From the NCBI GenBank assembly GCA_963830175.1, contig CAWHKV010000007.1:1-64000 (forward strand): 64,000 nt of DNA, read 5' to 3'. This document shows positions 7,678-15,842 of the stretch, piece by piece. The stretch comes from JBBRBB01 sp963830175. GTDB taxonomy: Bacteria; Bacteroidota; Bacteroidia; Chitinophagales; Chitinophagaceae. The notes under the pieces were generated by a model, which was not told where the DNA came from, did not search any database, and was given only the letters and a program-made list of their open reading frames with translations. Position 1 is the stretch's first letter. Each line of letters begins with the position of its first letter. Made by a program: the position numbers and the translations under genes.

Positions 7678-9075
7678 TTAATGCATTTGATCCAATACAG
7701 CCTGCAAGCGTTTCTTTACTGAAATTTGGTTTGCATTTAATGACTGGTTATTTAAAGGCTTTTTTTCTTTAGGATCTAAAACAATATTATAAAACCTACT
7801 ATTGTTTATAGAGTCATATAATTTATAAGAATGGTCGTGCACAAACCTGTATAATGTGTCTTTATATGGCCATGACCATTGGCAAAACACCCAGGGTCTT
7901 TGTTCGGTTCTACTGGTTCCGGTTATGTTATTAATAAAACTTTTTCCATCTAAAACTCCATAATTGGTGGGTTGATGTACCTGTGCAATATCAGCTATTG
8001 TTGGCAACAGATCGGTAAAGTCTACCAAAGATGCGTCTATTGCCGGAACAATGTTACCTGGCCAATACACGGTAAAAGGCAAATGGGTGCCTGGTTTGCT
8101 GGTATTGTTTTTTCCTCCCCTAACAGTTACAATGCGGTGAGTGGTTACATTATTTACTACCTCTACGCTATCGAATTGCGACTGAATAGATTGAGAAGTG
8201 GCATTATCCCCTGTATATATAATAACGGTTTTATTCGCAAGGTTTTGAGAACGCACCTTTTCTATCAATTTCCCGATAGTTTTATCCATATAATTTACCA
8301 TGGAAGGAAAATATTTAAGGTCGTCCGATGTTTCATCTTTCGCCGGATCCCAACTTTCAAATTCAGGATCATCCGGCGTAGGAACGAATGGTCTGCCAAC
8401 TAAATTGTGAGAAAAAATAAGGAAGAAAGGATCGTCTCCAACATTATCAATAAAGTTGCCGGCATATTCTAAAAACATGTCTTCAGAATATTTATTTACT
8501 GTTTCTGAAGCAGGCATATAATCACCATTTTCATACAGATGTGGATTTTTATATCTGTACTGTCGTTGATTTAGTCCTGTTTCTTCCGCACCGAATGGAA
8601 GAAAAACGCGGTAGTTATCAAACCCTGCTCGGTTGATAGAAACATGCCCCCCATCCAATTGCCACTTACCTACATAACAGGTTTTGTAACCGTAATCGTG
8701 CAAAAGGTTGCCAATAGTTTTTTCTGCAGGTGGCAGGTATCCCCAGCCTTCATAATTACGGAAATTATATTTACCCGTTAAGAATGCCATACGGCTGGGC
8801 GAGCCATCGGGGTGCGAATAAAAATTTGAAAATTGTATTCCCTGGTGAGCCATCATATCCAGGGTTGGTGTTGCATAAGAACGCCCACCTGTAAAGGTTG
8901 GAAGTTCGTAACCAACATCATCTCCTAAAATAACTATAATGTTTGTGTGAGATTCAGGTAAACTACCCGCAGTTATCGACGGTTTTCCTTCTTTTTTGCA
9001 GCTAAATGCAAATAGGGACATCAAGATGCCCAATAAGTAGAGATTACATCTTGTATGGTAGAAAACCGGTATCAT
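7678..9075 (-). CDS. sulfatase-fold lipoprotein 2, nucleophile Cys replaced by Gly
   Basis: This 465-residue paralogue of its two neighbours has a lipoprotein signal (FAFSC, Cys26), predicting an outer-membrane anchor. It keeps GDD (Asp52/53), the GSPSR motif with Gly91 in place of the catalytic Cys, Arg95, VGKWQ (Lys137; Gln139 in place of His), GDN, RGGK and VDFTDLLPT. The segment corresponding to the third active-site His reads NLVGRP. The same substitutions in three independent copies argue against sequencing error. The sequence around the motif (FYSHPDG, TGKYNFRNY, WQLDGG) is shared nearly verbatim with protein 1, showing a dedicated subfamily. Binding, transferase or unusual hydrolase activity are all open. 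Confidence 0.88.
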   Translation of the reverse strand: MIPVFYHTRCNLYLLGILMSLFAFSCKKEGKPSITAGSLPESHTNIIVILGDDVGYELPTFTGGRSYATPTLDMMAHQGIQFSNFYSHPDGSPSRMAFLTGKYNFRNYEGWGYLPPAEKTIGNLLHDYGYKTCYVGKWQLDGGHVSINRAGFDNYRVFLPFGAEETGLNQRQYRYKNPHLYENGDYMPASETVNKYSEDMFLEYAGNFIDNVGDDPFFLIFSHNLVGRPFVPTPDDPEFESWDPAKDETSDDLKYFPSMVNYMDKTIGKLIEKVRSQNLANKTVIIYTGDNATSQSIQSQFDSVEVVNNVTTHRIVTVRGGKNNTSKPGTHLPFTVYWPGNIVPAIDASLVDFTDLLPTIADIAQVHQPTNYGVLDGKSFINNITGTSRTEQRPWVFCQWSWPYKDTLYRFVHDHSYKLYDSINNSRFYNIVLDPKEKKPLNNQSLNANQISVKKRLQAVLDQMH

Positions 9076-9166
9076 TTTAATTCATCCATTTTCACTGCCG
9101 GAGTGAGAATGGTAAAATACTACAAATACCTTATAATTTATAATTACCCCATTAATTATAAATTGA

Positions 9167-10576
9167 TCAATGCAGGGAATCAAGTATTTGCTGAAAGCTG
9201 ATCTTCCGGTTTATTTCTATTTGAGTAAGTTTATTATCTGGTATTGGTTTTCTCTCCTTTACATCATCCTTAATATTAAAGAAGTAACTTTTATTAATTG
9301 AATCGTACAATTTGTACTTATCATCATGTACATACCGTATAGGGATCCGTGGTCCTGCACCGTCATTATCCCAATGGCAGAAATTCGTAAACCTTTCAGG
9401 CCCATTCACACCACGCAGATCATCGTAAAAGGTTTTGCCATCCAGTTCACCATAGTTTTGTGGTGAAGGCACATTGGCGAGGTCTGCAAACGTGGGCATG
9501 AAATCTGTAAAATTTATGATAGATGAATCTCTGTCTTGAGGTTGAACAGTTCCCGGCCAATACACAACAAAGGGAACATGAATGCCAGACTTGTTTACGT
9601 TATTCTTTCCTCCTCTAACAATTGTCTCTTTCCTGATATCGCCGTTAGGTGTGGAAATAATACTATCGTATGAAGTTGTAATGACCTTGGTTGTAGCATT
9701 ATCTGCTGTAAACATAATAAGCGTTCTTTTTGCTACCCCTTCCATATTTACTTTTTCTATCATTTTACCAATGATCTTATCCATGTAGGCAACCATACCC
9801 GGAAAATATTTTTTGTTTTCCCTTCTTACATCATCGTTAGGGTTCCAGGCGGCATAATCGGGATCATCCGGTGTGGGAACAAAAGGCCTGCCTACAAGGT
9901 TATGAGAAAAAATTATGCAAAAAGGTTTGTCCTTATTACTTTCTAAAAAATTAGTGGCATAATCAAAGAACATGTCTTCCGAATATTTATTCTTTGTAGC
10001 ACTTACAGGTAAATAACTTCCATTTGAATACAAATAGGGGCTTTTATACCTGCGAAAACGTTGGTCATCCCCGGGCAGATCTTTATCATCCGGTAAAAAC
10101 ACCAGGTATTTTTGAAAGCCAGCTTTTCTAATGCCCTGGTCTCCACCTTCCATTTGCCATTTACCCACAAAACATGTAGCATAACCTGCATCTTCTAAAA
10201 GATTGCCTATAGTTTTTTCCTGCGGAGGTAAAATGCCCCAGTTAATATAATTTCTGAAACTGTACTTTCCTGTCATCATTGCAAGACGTGAAGGAAATCC
10301 ATCAGGATGGGAATAAAAATCGGTGAATTGCTTACCATTATACGCCATGAAATTCAATGCCGGCGTTTCATAAGACCTGCCTCCGGTAAACTGCGGAATT
10401 TCGTAGCCCATGTCATCCCCTAAAAACAAAATGATATTTGGTTGCCTGGCGCTTGTTTTTAAGCCGCTCCCTTCCTTTTGATTTACAGGTTGTTGTTCAA
10501 AATCTTTGTTACAGGAAAAAAATAAGATTGAAACAAGTAAATAATACTTTGTAATCGTTCTATATAGGTTAGGCAT
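9167..10576 (-). CDS. sulfatase-fold lipoprotein 3, nucleophile Cys replaced by Gly
   Basis: First gene of the operon, 469 residues, with a lipoprotein signal (LFFSC, Cys22). It has GDD (Asp54/55), GFPSR with Gly93 at the catalytic position, Arg97, VGKWQ (Lys139, Gln141), ADN, RGGK and INFTDFMPT. It differs from the other two by Phe after the Gly and by WQMEGG. All three copies end in a similar helix finishing LDQMH/LDSLH or a variant, consistent with tandem duplication followed by divergence. A promoter at 10628-10658 lies directly upstream. No sulfatase-maturing enzyme gene is found in the window, consistent with formylglycine not being needed. Confidence 0.88.
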   Translation of the reverse strand: MPNLYRTITKYYLLVSILFFSCNKDFEQQPVNQKEGSGLKTSARQPNIILFLGDDMGYEIPQFTGGRSYETPALNFMAYNGKQFTDFYSHPDGFPSRLAMMTGKYSFRNYINWGILPPQEKTIGNLLEDAGYATCFVGKWQMEGGDQGIRKAGFQKYLVFLPDDKDLPGDDQRFRRYKSPYLYSNGSYLPVSATKNKYSEDMFFDYATNFLESNKDKPFCIIFSHNLVGRPFVPTPDDPDYAAWNPNDDVRRENKKYFPGMVAYMDKIIGKMIEKVNMEGVAKRTLIMFTADNATTKVITTSYDSIISTPNGDIRKETIVRGGKNNVNKSGIHVPFVVYWPGTVQPQDRDSSIINFTDFMPTFADLANVPSPQNYGELDGKTFYDDLRGVNGPERFTNFCHWDNDGAGPRIPIRYVHDDKYKLYDSINKSYFFNIKDDVKERKPIPDNKLTQIEINRKISFQQILDSLH

Positions 10577-10627
10577 GCAGTTCCTTTTATTATTTATGGG
10601 ATACTCTTAGGAGGAGAAAATCCTTCA

Positions 10628-10658
10628 CAAGAATAAACCAATAAATTCTAAATTCAAA
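10628..10658 (-). promoter_or_regulatory. Bacteroidota-type promoter of the sulfatase-like operon
   Basis: On the minus strand TTTG (10658-10655) is followed after exactly 19 bases by TATTCTTG (10635-10628), one mismatch from TAnnTTTG. Spacing and position (about 50 bases before the ATG at 10576) fit the primary sigma factor of Bacteroidota. The leader contains a CCTCCT stretch. Confidence 0.6.
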
Positions 10659-10691
10659 GCAGTACAGCAATTTTAAACACTGATTAGCTGA

Positions 10692-12827
10692 TCACGCAAC
10701 CTCTTCTTTTTCAGTTTTATGATATTCTTCCATCAATCTTTTTTGCACCTCGTATGGTAATGGCGCATATTCACTAAAGCTGCTTGTAAACTTCGCCCTT
10801 CCCTGGCTAATGGACCGAAGTGAGGATGAATATCCATCCATTTCTGCCAAAGGCACTTTGGCTATCACTTTTTGAAAATGACCCTCCGCATCCATACCCT
10901 CAACAATAGCCCTACGGCTTTGAAGGTCGCCCATTACTGCACCGGTTAAATCGTCGGGGCATAAAACTTCAACTAAGTAAACGGGTTCAAGTATTTGCGG
11001 GTCTGCATTTTTAAATGCCTGCCTAAATGCCTGCAAACCTGCTATTTTAAAAGAAATATCATTACTGTCAACAGGGTGCATTTTACCATCATACACAGAT
11101 ACCCTAACATCGCGCACGTAAGACCCGGTGAGTGGCCCATTATGCATCTTTTCCATAACACCCTTTAGTATTGAAGGCAGAAAACGGGAATCTATTGCAC
11201 CACCAACTATACAATTAAAAAATACGAGTTTGCCTCCCCAATCTAAATTGTACTGGTCACGCCCTCTTACTGTGAGCCCCTGCGGATCAGGCATACCTTC
11301 AACATAAGGCTCAACACGCATGTATACTTCTGCAAACTGCCCGGCACCACCACTTTGTTTTTTATGCCTGTAATTGCTTTCAGACATTTTACGAATGGTT
11401 TCCCTATATGCGATCTTTGGTTTTACAAAACGCACTTCTATTTTTTGTCCGTGCTCTATTTTCCATTTGGCAACCGCCAGATGCATATCGCCCTGGCAGT
11501 GAATTAATATTTGTTTTAATTCTGGTGAATGTTCAATAATTAATGTTGGGTCTTCTTCCCGTAATTGGTGAAGCGCCTGCGAAAGCTTTTCCTCTTCTCC
11601 TTTTTTTACAGCTTCTATTGCCATGGTCATATTGGGTGAAGGAAATTCTATTGGTGGAAGATCACAAGTTTTCCCCTTGGCATGCAGGGTGTTATTTACA
11701 TGTGTGTTCTTTAATTTAAGGGTTGCACCAACATCACCTGCCACAAGTTCATTTACAGCCGTTCTTTTATTTCCTTCAACTAAAAAAAGCTGGTTTATTT
11801 TTTCAGAAACACCCGTATTTTCATTTTCTAATTCCATTCCGCTTTTTACAGTACCGGCATACACTTTAAAAAACGACAATTCACCTACATGAGGCTCACT
11901 TACAGTCTTATAAATAAAAATGCAGGGAGATGCACTAGCATCAGACACGAGTTTCTCTCCTTTCTTTGTAACCTGGGGGGGCATTTCGTTTGCACTGGGG
12001 CAAACATTATCTATAAAACCCATTAAGCGACCGCTACCCATATTTCTTTCGGCTGAAAGGCAAAAAAGCGGGAACAGGTCGTGGTTGATCATAGATTTTT
12101 TTAACCCTATTTTCATTTCATCTTCATCCAGTTCTCCCTGGTCAAAATACTTTTCCATCAGGGTTTCATCATTGGCAGCTATTGCTTCAACCAATTCTTT
12201 ATGCAGTGTTTCTGCTCTTTCCTTTTCTTCTTCAGGAATTGGTAATTTTTCTGGTTTGCCACCTATTCCCTTAAACTTATACATGGTCATCCGCAATACA
12301 TCAATGATCTCATGAAAACCGGCACCCTGCTGCCTCGGATATTGCACCACCAACACTTTGTTACCAAAATGGTTTTTAATTTCCTGTACGGTTTTGTCGA
12401 AATCGGCCTGGTCGTCATCCAATTTGTTTACTGCGAAAATCATGGGTGTTTTAAACCGCTCAGTATACTCCCACATAACATCTGTTGTAACCTCTACACC
12501 TGCTGCAGCATTTATAACCATAACCCCTGTATCTGCCACCCGCAATGCAGCTATTACCTCTCCTACAAAATCGTCATAACCCGGCGTGTCCAATATATTT
12601 ATTTTGTAGCCGCGCCAATTGGCGTGCATCAATGTACTGAAGATGGAATTTCCGCGGGCTTGTTCCAGTTCATGATAATCTGAAACTGTATTTTTATCAG
12701 CGACACTCCCTTTTCGTGTAATGGCTCCGGCTTCGTATAACATACATTCCGCTAAAGAAGTTTTACCGGCCCCGGAATGACCGAGTAAAACAATTGTTTT
12801 TACGTGTGAGGTATCGAATTCTGGCAT
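10692..12827 (-). CDS. elongation factor G-like GTPase (EF-G paralogue)
   Basis: The 711-residue protein has a P-loop GHSGAGKT (residues 16-23), a switch-II DTPGYDDF, and NKLD for guanine recognition, followed by EF-G domains II-V. It differs from canonical EF-G in the divergent effector region (ARGNSIFSTL in place of the usual RGITI motif), in NKLD followed by DDQADF, and in a short EF-G2/FusA2-like architecture. Such paralogues may act in ribosome handling or translation under stress; the exact role is not established. It stands alone, with 115 bases to the sulfatase-like operon. Confidence 0.88.
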   Translation of the reverse strand: MPEFDTSHVKTIVLLGHSGAGKTSLAECMLYEAGAITRKGSVADKNTVSDYHELEQARGNSIFSTLMHANWRGYKINILDTPGYDDFVGEVIAALRVADTGVMVINAAAGVEVTTDVMWEYTERFKTPMIFAVNKLDDDQADFDKTVQEIKNHFGNKVLVVQYPRQQGAGFHEIIDVLRMTMYKFKGIGGKPEKLPIPEEEKERAETLHKELVEAIAANDETLMEKYFDQGELDEDEMKIGLKKSMINHDLFPLFCLSAERNMGSGRLMGFIDNVCPSANEMPPQVTKKGEKLVSDASASPCIFIYKTVSEPHVGELSFFKVYAGTVKSGMELENENTGVSEKINQLFLVEGNKRTAVNELVAGDVGATLKLKNTHVNNTLHAKGKTCDLPPIEFPSPNMTMAIEAVKKGEEEKLSQALHQLREEDPTLIIEHSPELKQILIHCQGDMHLAVAKWKIEHGQKIEVRFVKPKIAYRETIRKMSESNYRHKKQSGGAGQFAEVYMRVEPYVEGMPDPQGLTVRGRDQYNLDWGGKLVFFNCIVGGAIDSRFLPSILKGVMEKMHNGPLTGSYVRDVRVSVYDGKMHPVDSNDISFKIAGLQAFRQAFKNADPQILEPVYLVEVLCPDDLTGAVMGDLQSRRAIVEGMDAEGHFQKVIAKVPLAEMDGYSSSLRSISQGRAKFTSSFSEYAPLPYEVQKRLMEEYHKTEKEEVA

Positions 12828-12953
12828 GGCAAATCCATTTATTTATGAAGTAATAGTGCGTTATTCATAAGGTTATTGGATTACACCAATAGCTAGAAAG
12901 CCTTGCAGCAGCTGCATAGCTATAATGTACTACTTAAGTATAAACATAATATT

Positions 12954-13328
12954 CTAGAAGGTATCGATGAAGTTGCGGCAATCACTGCGCAATTCGTTTA
13001 ATGTATGGTCCAGCATCTGGTATTCATCAAACAAATTTTCATGGTGATTAACGGTTTCGTCTGATACCTGCCCGTTATTTGAATTTTCGAATGTTACCTT
13101 TCTGTCGTGGGCTTTTACCGATTGCTTCAGATCGTGAATGTTGATAAGCTGTATATGAATAAGGTTCTGGTAATGCTCTATCTGCGCGCATTGTTCTTTA
13201 GAAAGAGAAGGAGAAGTAATTGAGCGAAGCTCATTTTTGAAGTTATTAAACTCATCACGCCAGGAATGCAATGCTTCTCTCCAGTTTGTGCATTCCTTTG
13301 AAATTTGCAAGATGTCTGTCTGAACCAT
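12954..13328 (-). CDS. hypothetical helical protein
   Basis: This 124-residue soluble protein is predominantly charged and helical, with heptad-like stretches (about residues 15-60 and 95-124) suggesting a coiled coil. It has no signal peptide, membrane helix or catalytic motif. I do not recognise a family. The ATG start and Bacteroidota-like codon use make it a plausible gene. It lies about 120 bases from the EF-G-like gene on the same strand, so co-transcription with that gene is possible. Confidence 0.65.
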   Translation of the reverse strand: MVQTDILQISKECTNWREALHSWRDEFNNFKNELRSITSPSLSKEQCAQIEHYQNLIHIQLINIHDLKQSVKAHDRKVTFENSNNGQVSDETVNHHENLFDEYQMLDHTLNELRSDCRNFIDTF

Positions 13329-13547
13329 GGATTAAAATTTAGAAGGTGAGATAATAATTTTAACTAGGCATGTGGTAGGATTTGAACTGCATTAAATTTA
13401 GGAAGTTTATCTTACAAAATGAATTATTTTCAGAACTATTTAATGCCCGATCAAACAATTTTGTAATGCTTAACTTAAGCTTCTTTTTTATTAAGAAATA
13501 TACTTTTTTTAAGACAAGGAAATTCGGATTATTAAGATCTTAAAAGC

Positions 13548-14468
13548 ATGGAAACAGTTTTAATTAGTGGAGGAACCGGACTTATTGGGCAGAATCTTTC
13601 TGCTTTATTAATTTCTTACGGATATAAGGTCATCATACTTTCTCGCTCTACCCAAACTAAGTCTAAAGAGGGCGTACAATATGCTGAATGGAATGTACAG
13701 GAAAATACTATAGATGAGCAGGCGTTTTGCTGCGCTGATTACATCGTTCACCTTGCAGGAGCCAATGTGGCCGAGAAAAGATGGACAAAAAAGAGGAAGA
13801 AAGAAATTATTGCAAGCCGCACCCAAAGTTCCGAGCTCATTGTTGAATCTTTAAAATCGCTTCCCCATAAAATTAAGGCAGTAATAAGTGCGTCTGCTAT
13901 TGGTTGGTATGGACCCGATACCAAGGGATTGCCTACCAATGGATTTATAGAAAACACCGCTGCAGACGATTCATTTTTAGGAAAAACCTGTTCGTTGTGG
14001 GAAGAGAGTATTTTACCGGCAGAAAATTTTACAAGACTGGTTATATTAAGAACAGGCATCGTGTTTAGTAACGAGGGTGGCGCCTTCTCCGAATTTAAAA
14101 AACCAATAACCAAGGGTATCGCTCCTATTATCGGAAACGGCAAACAGGTTATTAGCTGGATACACATTTCAGATATTTGCAAAATATATTTGTTTGCCAT
14201 AAAAAACACTGATTTGCATGGAATTTATAATGCTGCAGCCCCCATGCCTGTAAGCAATAAAGAATTAATACTTTCCATGGCAACTAAAATAAGGGGCAAG
14301 GTTTTTATACCTGTTTACGTGCCCGGTTTCTTACTAAAATTAATATTAGGAGAACTTAGTATTGAAATATTGAAAGGAACTACTGTTAGCTCAGAAAAAA
14401 TTAGGCGTGAAGGGTTTTCTTTCAACTTCCCATCATTAGAACACGCCCTGAATGATTTAATAAAATGA
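13548..14468 (+). CDS. TIGR01777 family NAD(P)-dependent epimerase (YfcH/SDR39U1-like)
   Basis: This 306-residue extended short-chain-dehydrogenase-fold protein has the Rossmann motif SGGTGLIGQNL at the N-terminus and VHLAGANVAEKRWTKKRK, the hallmark of the TIGR01777 group. SASAIGWYG carries the Tyr region and VLRTGIVFS follows. A C-terminal DUF1731 segment is indicated by the ending (SFNFPSLEHALNDL). Its biochemical substrate is unknown in the family. It is followed by rarA 53 bases later on the same strand, possibly one transcript. Confidence 0.93.
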   Translation: METVLISGGTGLIGQNLSALLISYGYKVIILSRSTQTKSKEGVQYAEWNVQENTIDEQAFCCADYIVHLAGANVAEKRWTKKRKKEIIASRTQSSELIVESLKSLPHKIKAVISASAIGWYGPDTKGLPTNGFIENTAADDSFLGKTCSLWEESILPAENFTRLVILRTGIVFSNEGGAFSEFKKPITKGIAPIIGNGKQVISWIHISDICKIYLFAIKNTDLHGIYNAAAPMPVSNKELILSMATKIRGKVFIPVYVPGFLLKLILGELSIEILKGTTVSSEKIRREGFSFNFPSLEHALNDLIK

Positions 14469-14521
14469 TGGCATAGTATTTCTATTATTCCAGAAATACT
14501 CGATAATTTAAATTTGGATAA

Positions 14522-15781
14522 ATGAATGCGCCGTTATCAGAAAGAATGCGACCAAATACCCTGGATGATTTAGCCGGGCAGCAACATTTAACCGGCAATG
14601 GCAGCATATTGCGCACCGCTATTGAAAAAGGAAAAATTCCCTCCATGATACTTTGGGGTCCACCGGGAACAGGCAAAACCACTATTGCTAATATAATTGC
14701 ACATACACTGCATTTACCTTACTACCAGTTAAGTGCAATTAGCAGCGGTGTTAAAGATGTGAGGGAAGTAATTGAAACTGCAAAAAAACAAACTGGTGTA
14801 ATACTTTTTATTGATGAGATTCATCGTTTCAATAAATCTCAGCAAGATGCTTTATTAGGTGCAGTTGAAACTGGTATTATAACCCTTATCGGTGCGACAA
14901 CAGAAAACCCTTCTTTTGAAGTGATCTCTGCTTTATTAAGCAGGTGCCAGGTATATGTGCTAAAAGCCCTGGATGAAAATGCCCTTATCGCTCTTCTTGA
15001 TCAAGCAGTAATTAAAGATGATCATTTAAAAAGTTATACTATTCACCTGAAGGAAAAAACTGCACTGTTAAATATTTCAGGTGGGGATGCTAGAAAGTTG
15101 CTTAACCTTTTTGAACTGGTTATTAATTCATCTAATAATAAAGAAGTTTTGATTACTGATGAACTGGTTATGAAAGTGGCTCAAAAAAAATTAGCCCTGT
15201 ACGACAAACAGGGCGAACAACATTACGACATCAATTCAGCATTTATTAAAAGTATGCGTGGCAGCGATCCTAATGCTGCTGTGTATTGGCTTGCGCGAAT
15301 GATTGAAGGTGGCGAAGATGTGAAATTTATTGCGCGGCGTATGGTAATATTTTCAAGCGAGGATATTGGCAACGCTAATCCCAATGCGCTTTTGCTTGCC
15401 AATGCAACCTTTGATGCAGTTAATAAAATCGGCTATCCCGAATCCAGGATAATTTTATCTCAATGTGCAGTTTATTTGGCATCGAGTGTAAAAAGTAATG
15501 CCTCTTACGAAGCCATTGGCAAAGCCCTGGAAGCTGTAAACCGCCATGGCGACCTGCCGGTTCCTTTACACCTTCGCAATGCCCCAACAGGCTTAATGAA
15601 AGATATGGATTATGGTAAGGGATATAAGTACGCTCACTCCTATGAAAACAATTTTACTGAACAGGAATTTTTGCCTGAAAAGCTTTCATCCACTGCATTT
15701 TACGAACCGGGCAAAAATGCCCGGGAAGATGAAATGCGTAAATTTTTTAAAAGCCTGTGGGGCAAAAAATATAATTACTAA
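14522..15781 (+). CDS. rarA: replication-associated recombination protein A (RarA/MgsA AAA+ ATPase)
   Basis: This 419-residue clamp-loader-like AAA+ ATPase acts at stalled replication forks. Walker A GPPGTGKT is at residues 46-53, Walker B DEIHRFNK follows, and sensor 1 is GATTENPSFE. The C-terminal MgsA domain shows RGSDPNAAVYWLARM, SSEDIGNANPNAL and the PVPLHLRNAPTGLMK signature. The start MNAPLSERMRP is the family N-terminus. It ends at the bidirectional terminator at 15798-15827. Confidence 0.97.
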   Translation: MNAPLSERMRPNTLDDLAGQQHLTGNGSILRTAIEKGKIPSMILWGPPGTGKTTIANIIAHTLHLPYYQLSAISSGVKDVREVIETAKKQTGVILFIDEIHRFNKSQQDALLGAVETGIITLIGATTENPSFEVISALLSRCQVYVLKALDENALIALLDQAVIKDDHLKSYTIHLKEKTALLNISGGDARKLLNLFELVINSSNNKEVLITDELVMKVAQKKLALYDKQGEQHYDINSAFIKSMRGSDPNAAVYWLARMIEGGEDVKFIARRMVIFSSEDIGNANPNALLLANATFDAVNKIGYPESRIILSQCAVYLASSVKSNASYEAIGKALEAVNRHGDLPVPLHLRNAPTGLMKDMDYGKGYKYAHSYENNFTEQEFLPEKLSSTAFYEPGKNAREDEMRKFFKSLWGKKYNY

Positions 15782-15797
15782 TCATTTTTAAAAGCAT

Positions 15798-15827
15798 AAA
15801 AAAACCCCCGGAAATCCGGGGGTTTTT
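15798..15827. terminator. bidirectional terminator between rarA and the M36 peptidase
   Basis: A stem of CCCCCGGA (805-812 offset) and TCCGGGGG is flanked by A7 on one side and T5 on the other. Both flanks suit rho-independent termination, so the hairpin serves the convergent rarA (+) and metallopeptidase (-) transcripts. Confidence 0.9.
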
Positions 15828-15842
15828 AATTTATTAAACCTG

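Noticed and set aside
7972..8403. 143-residue open frame on the + strand inside sulfatase-like gene 2
   Set aside because: It lies opposite a strong coding frame with clear family motifs and has no recognisable domain; it is a shadow of the minus-strand gene.
7378..10300. Sequencing error as cause of the Cys-to-Gly change in the sulfatase motif
   Set aside because: The change occurs in three diverged copies with different Gly codons (GGC, GGC, GGA) and comes with two further matching active-site losses.
12312..12683. 123-residue + strand open frame within the EF-G-like gene
   Set aside because: It is antisense to the GTPase domain whose motifs are certain; composition and lack of homology mark it as a shadow.
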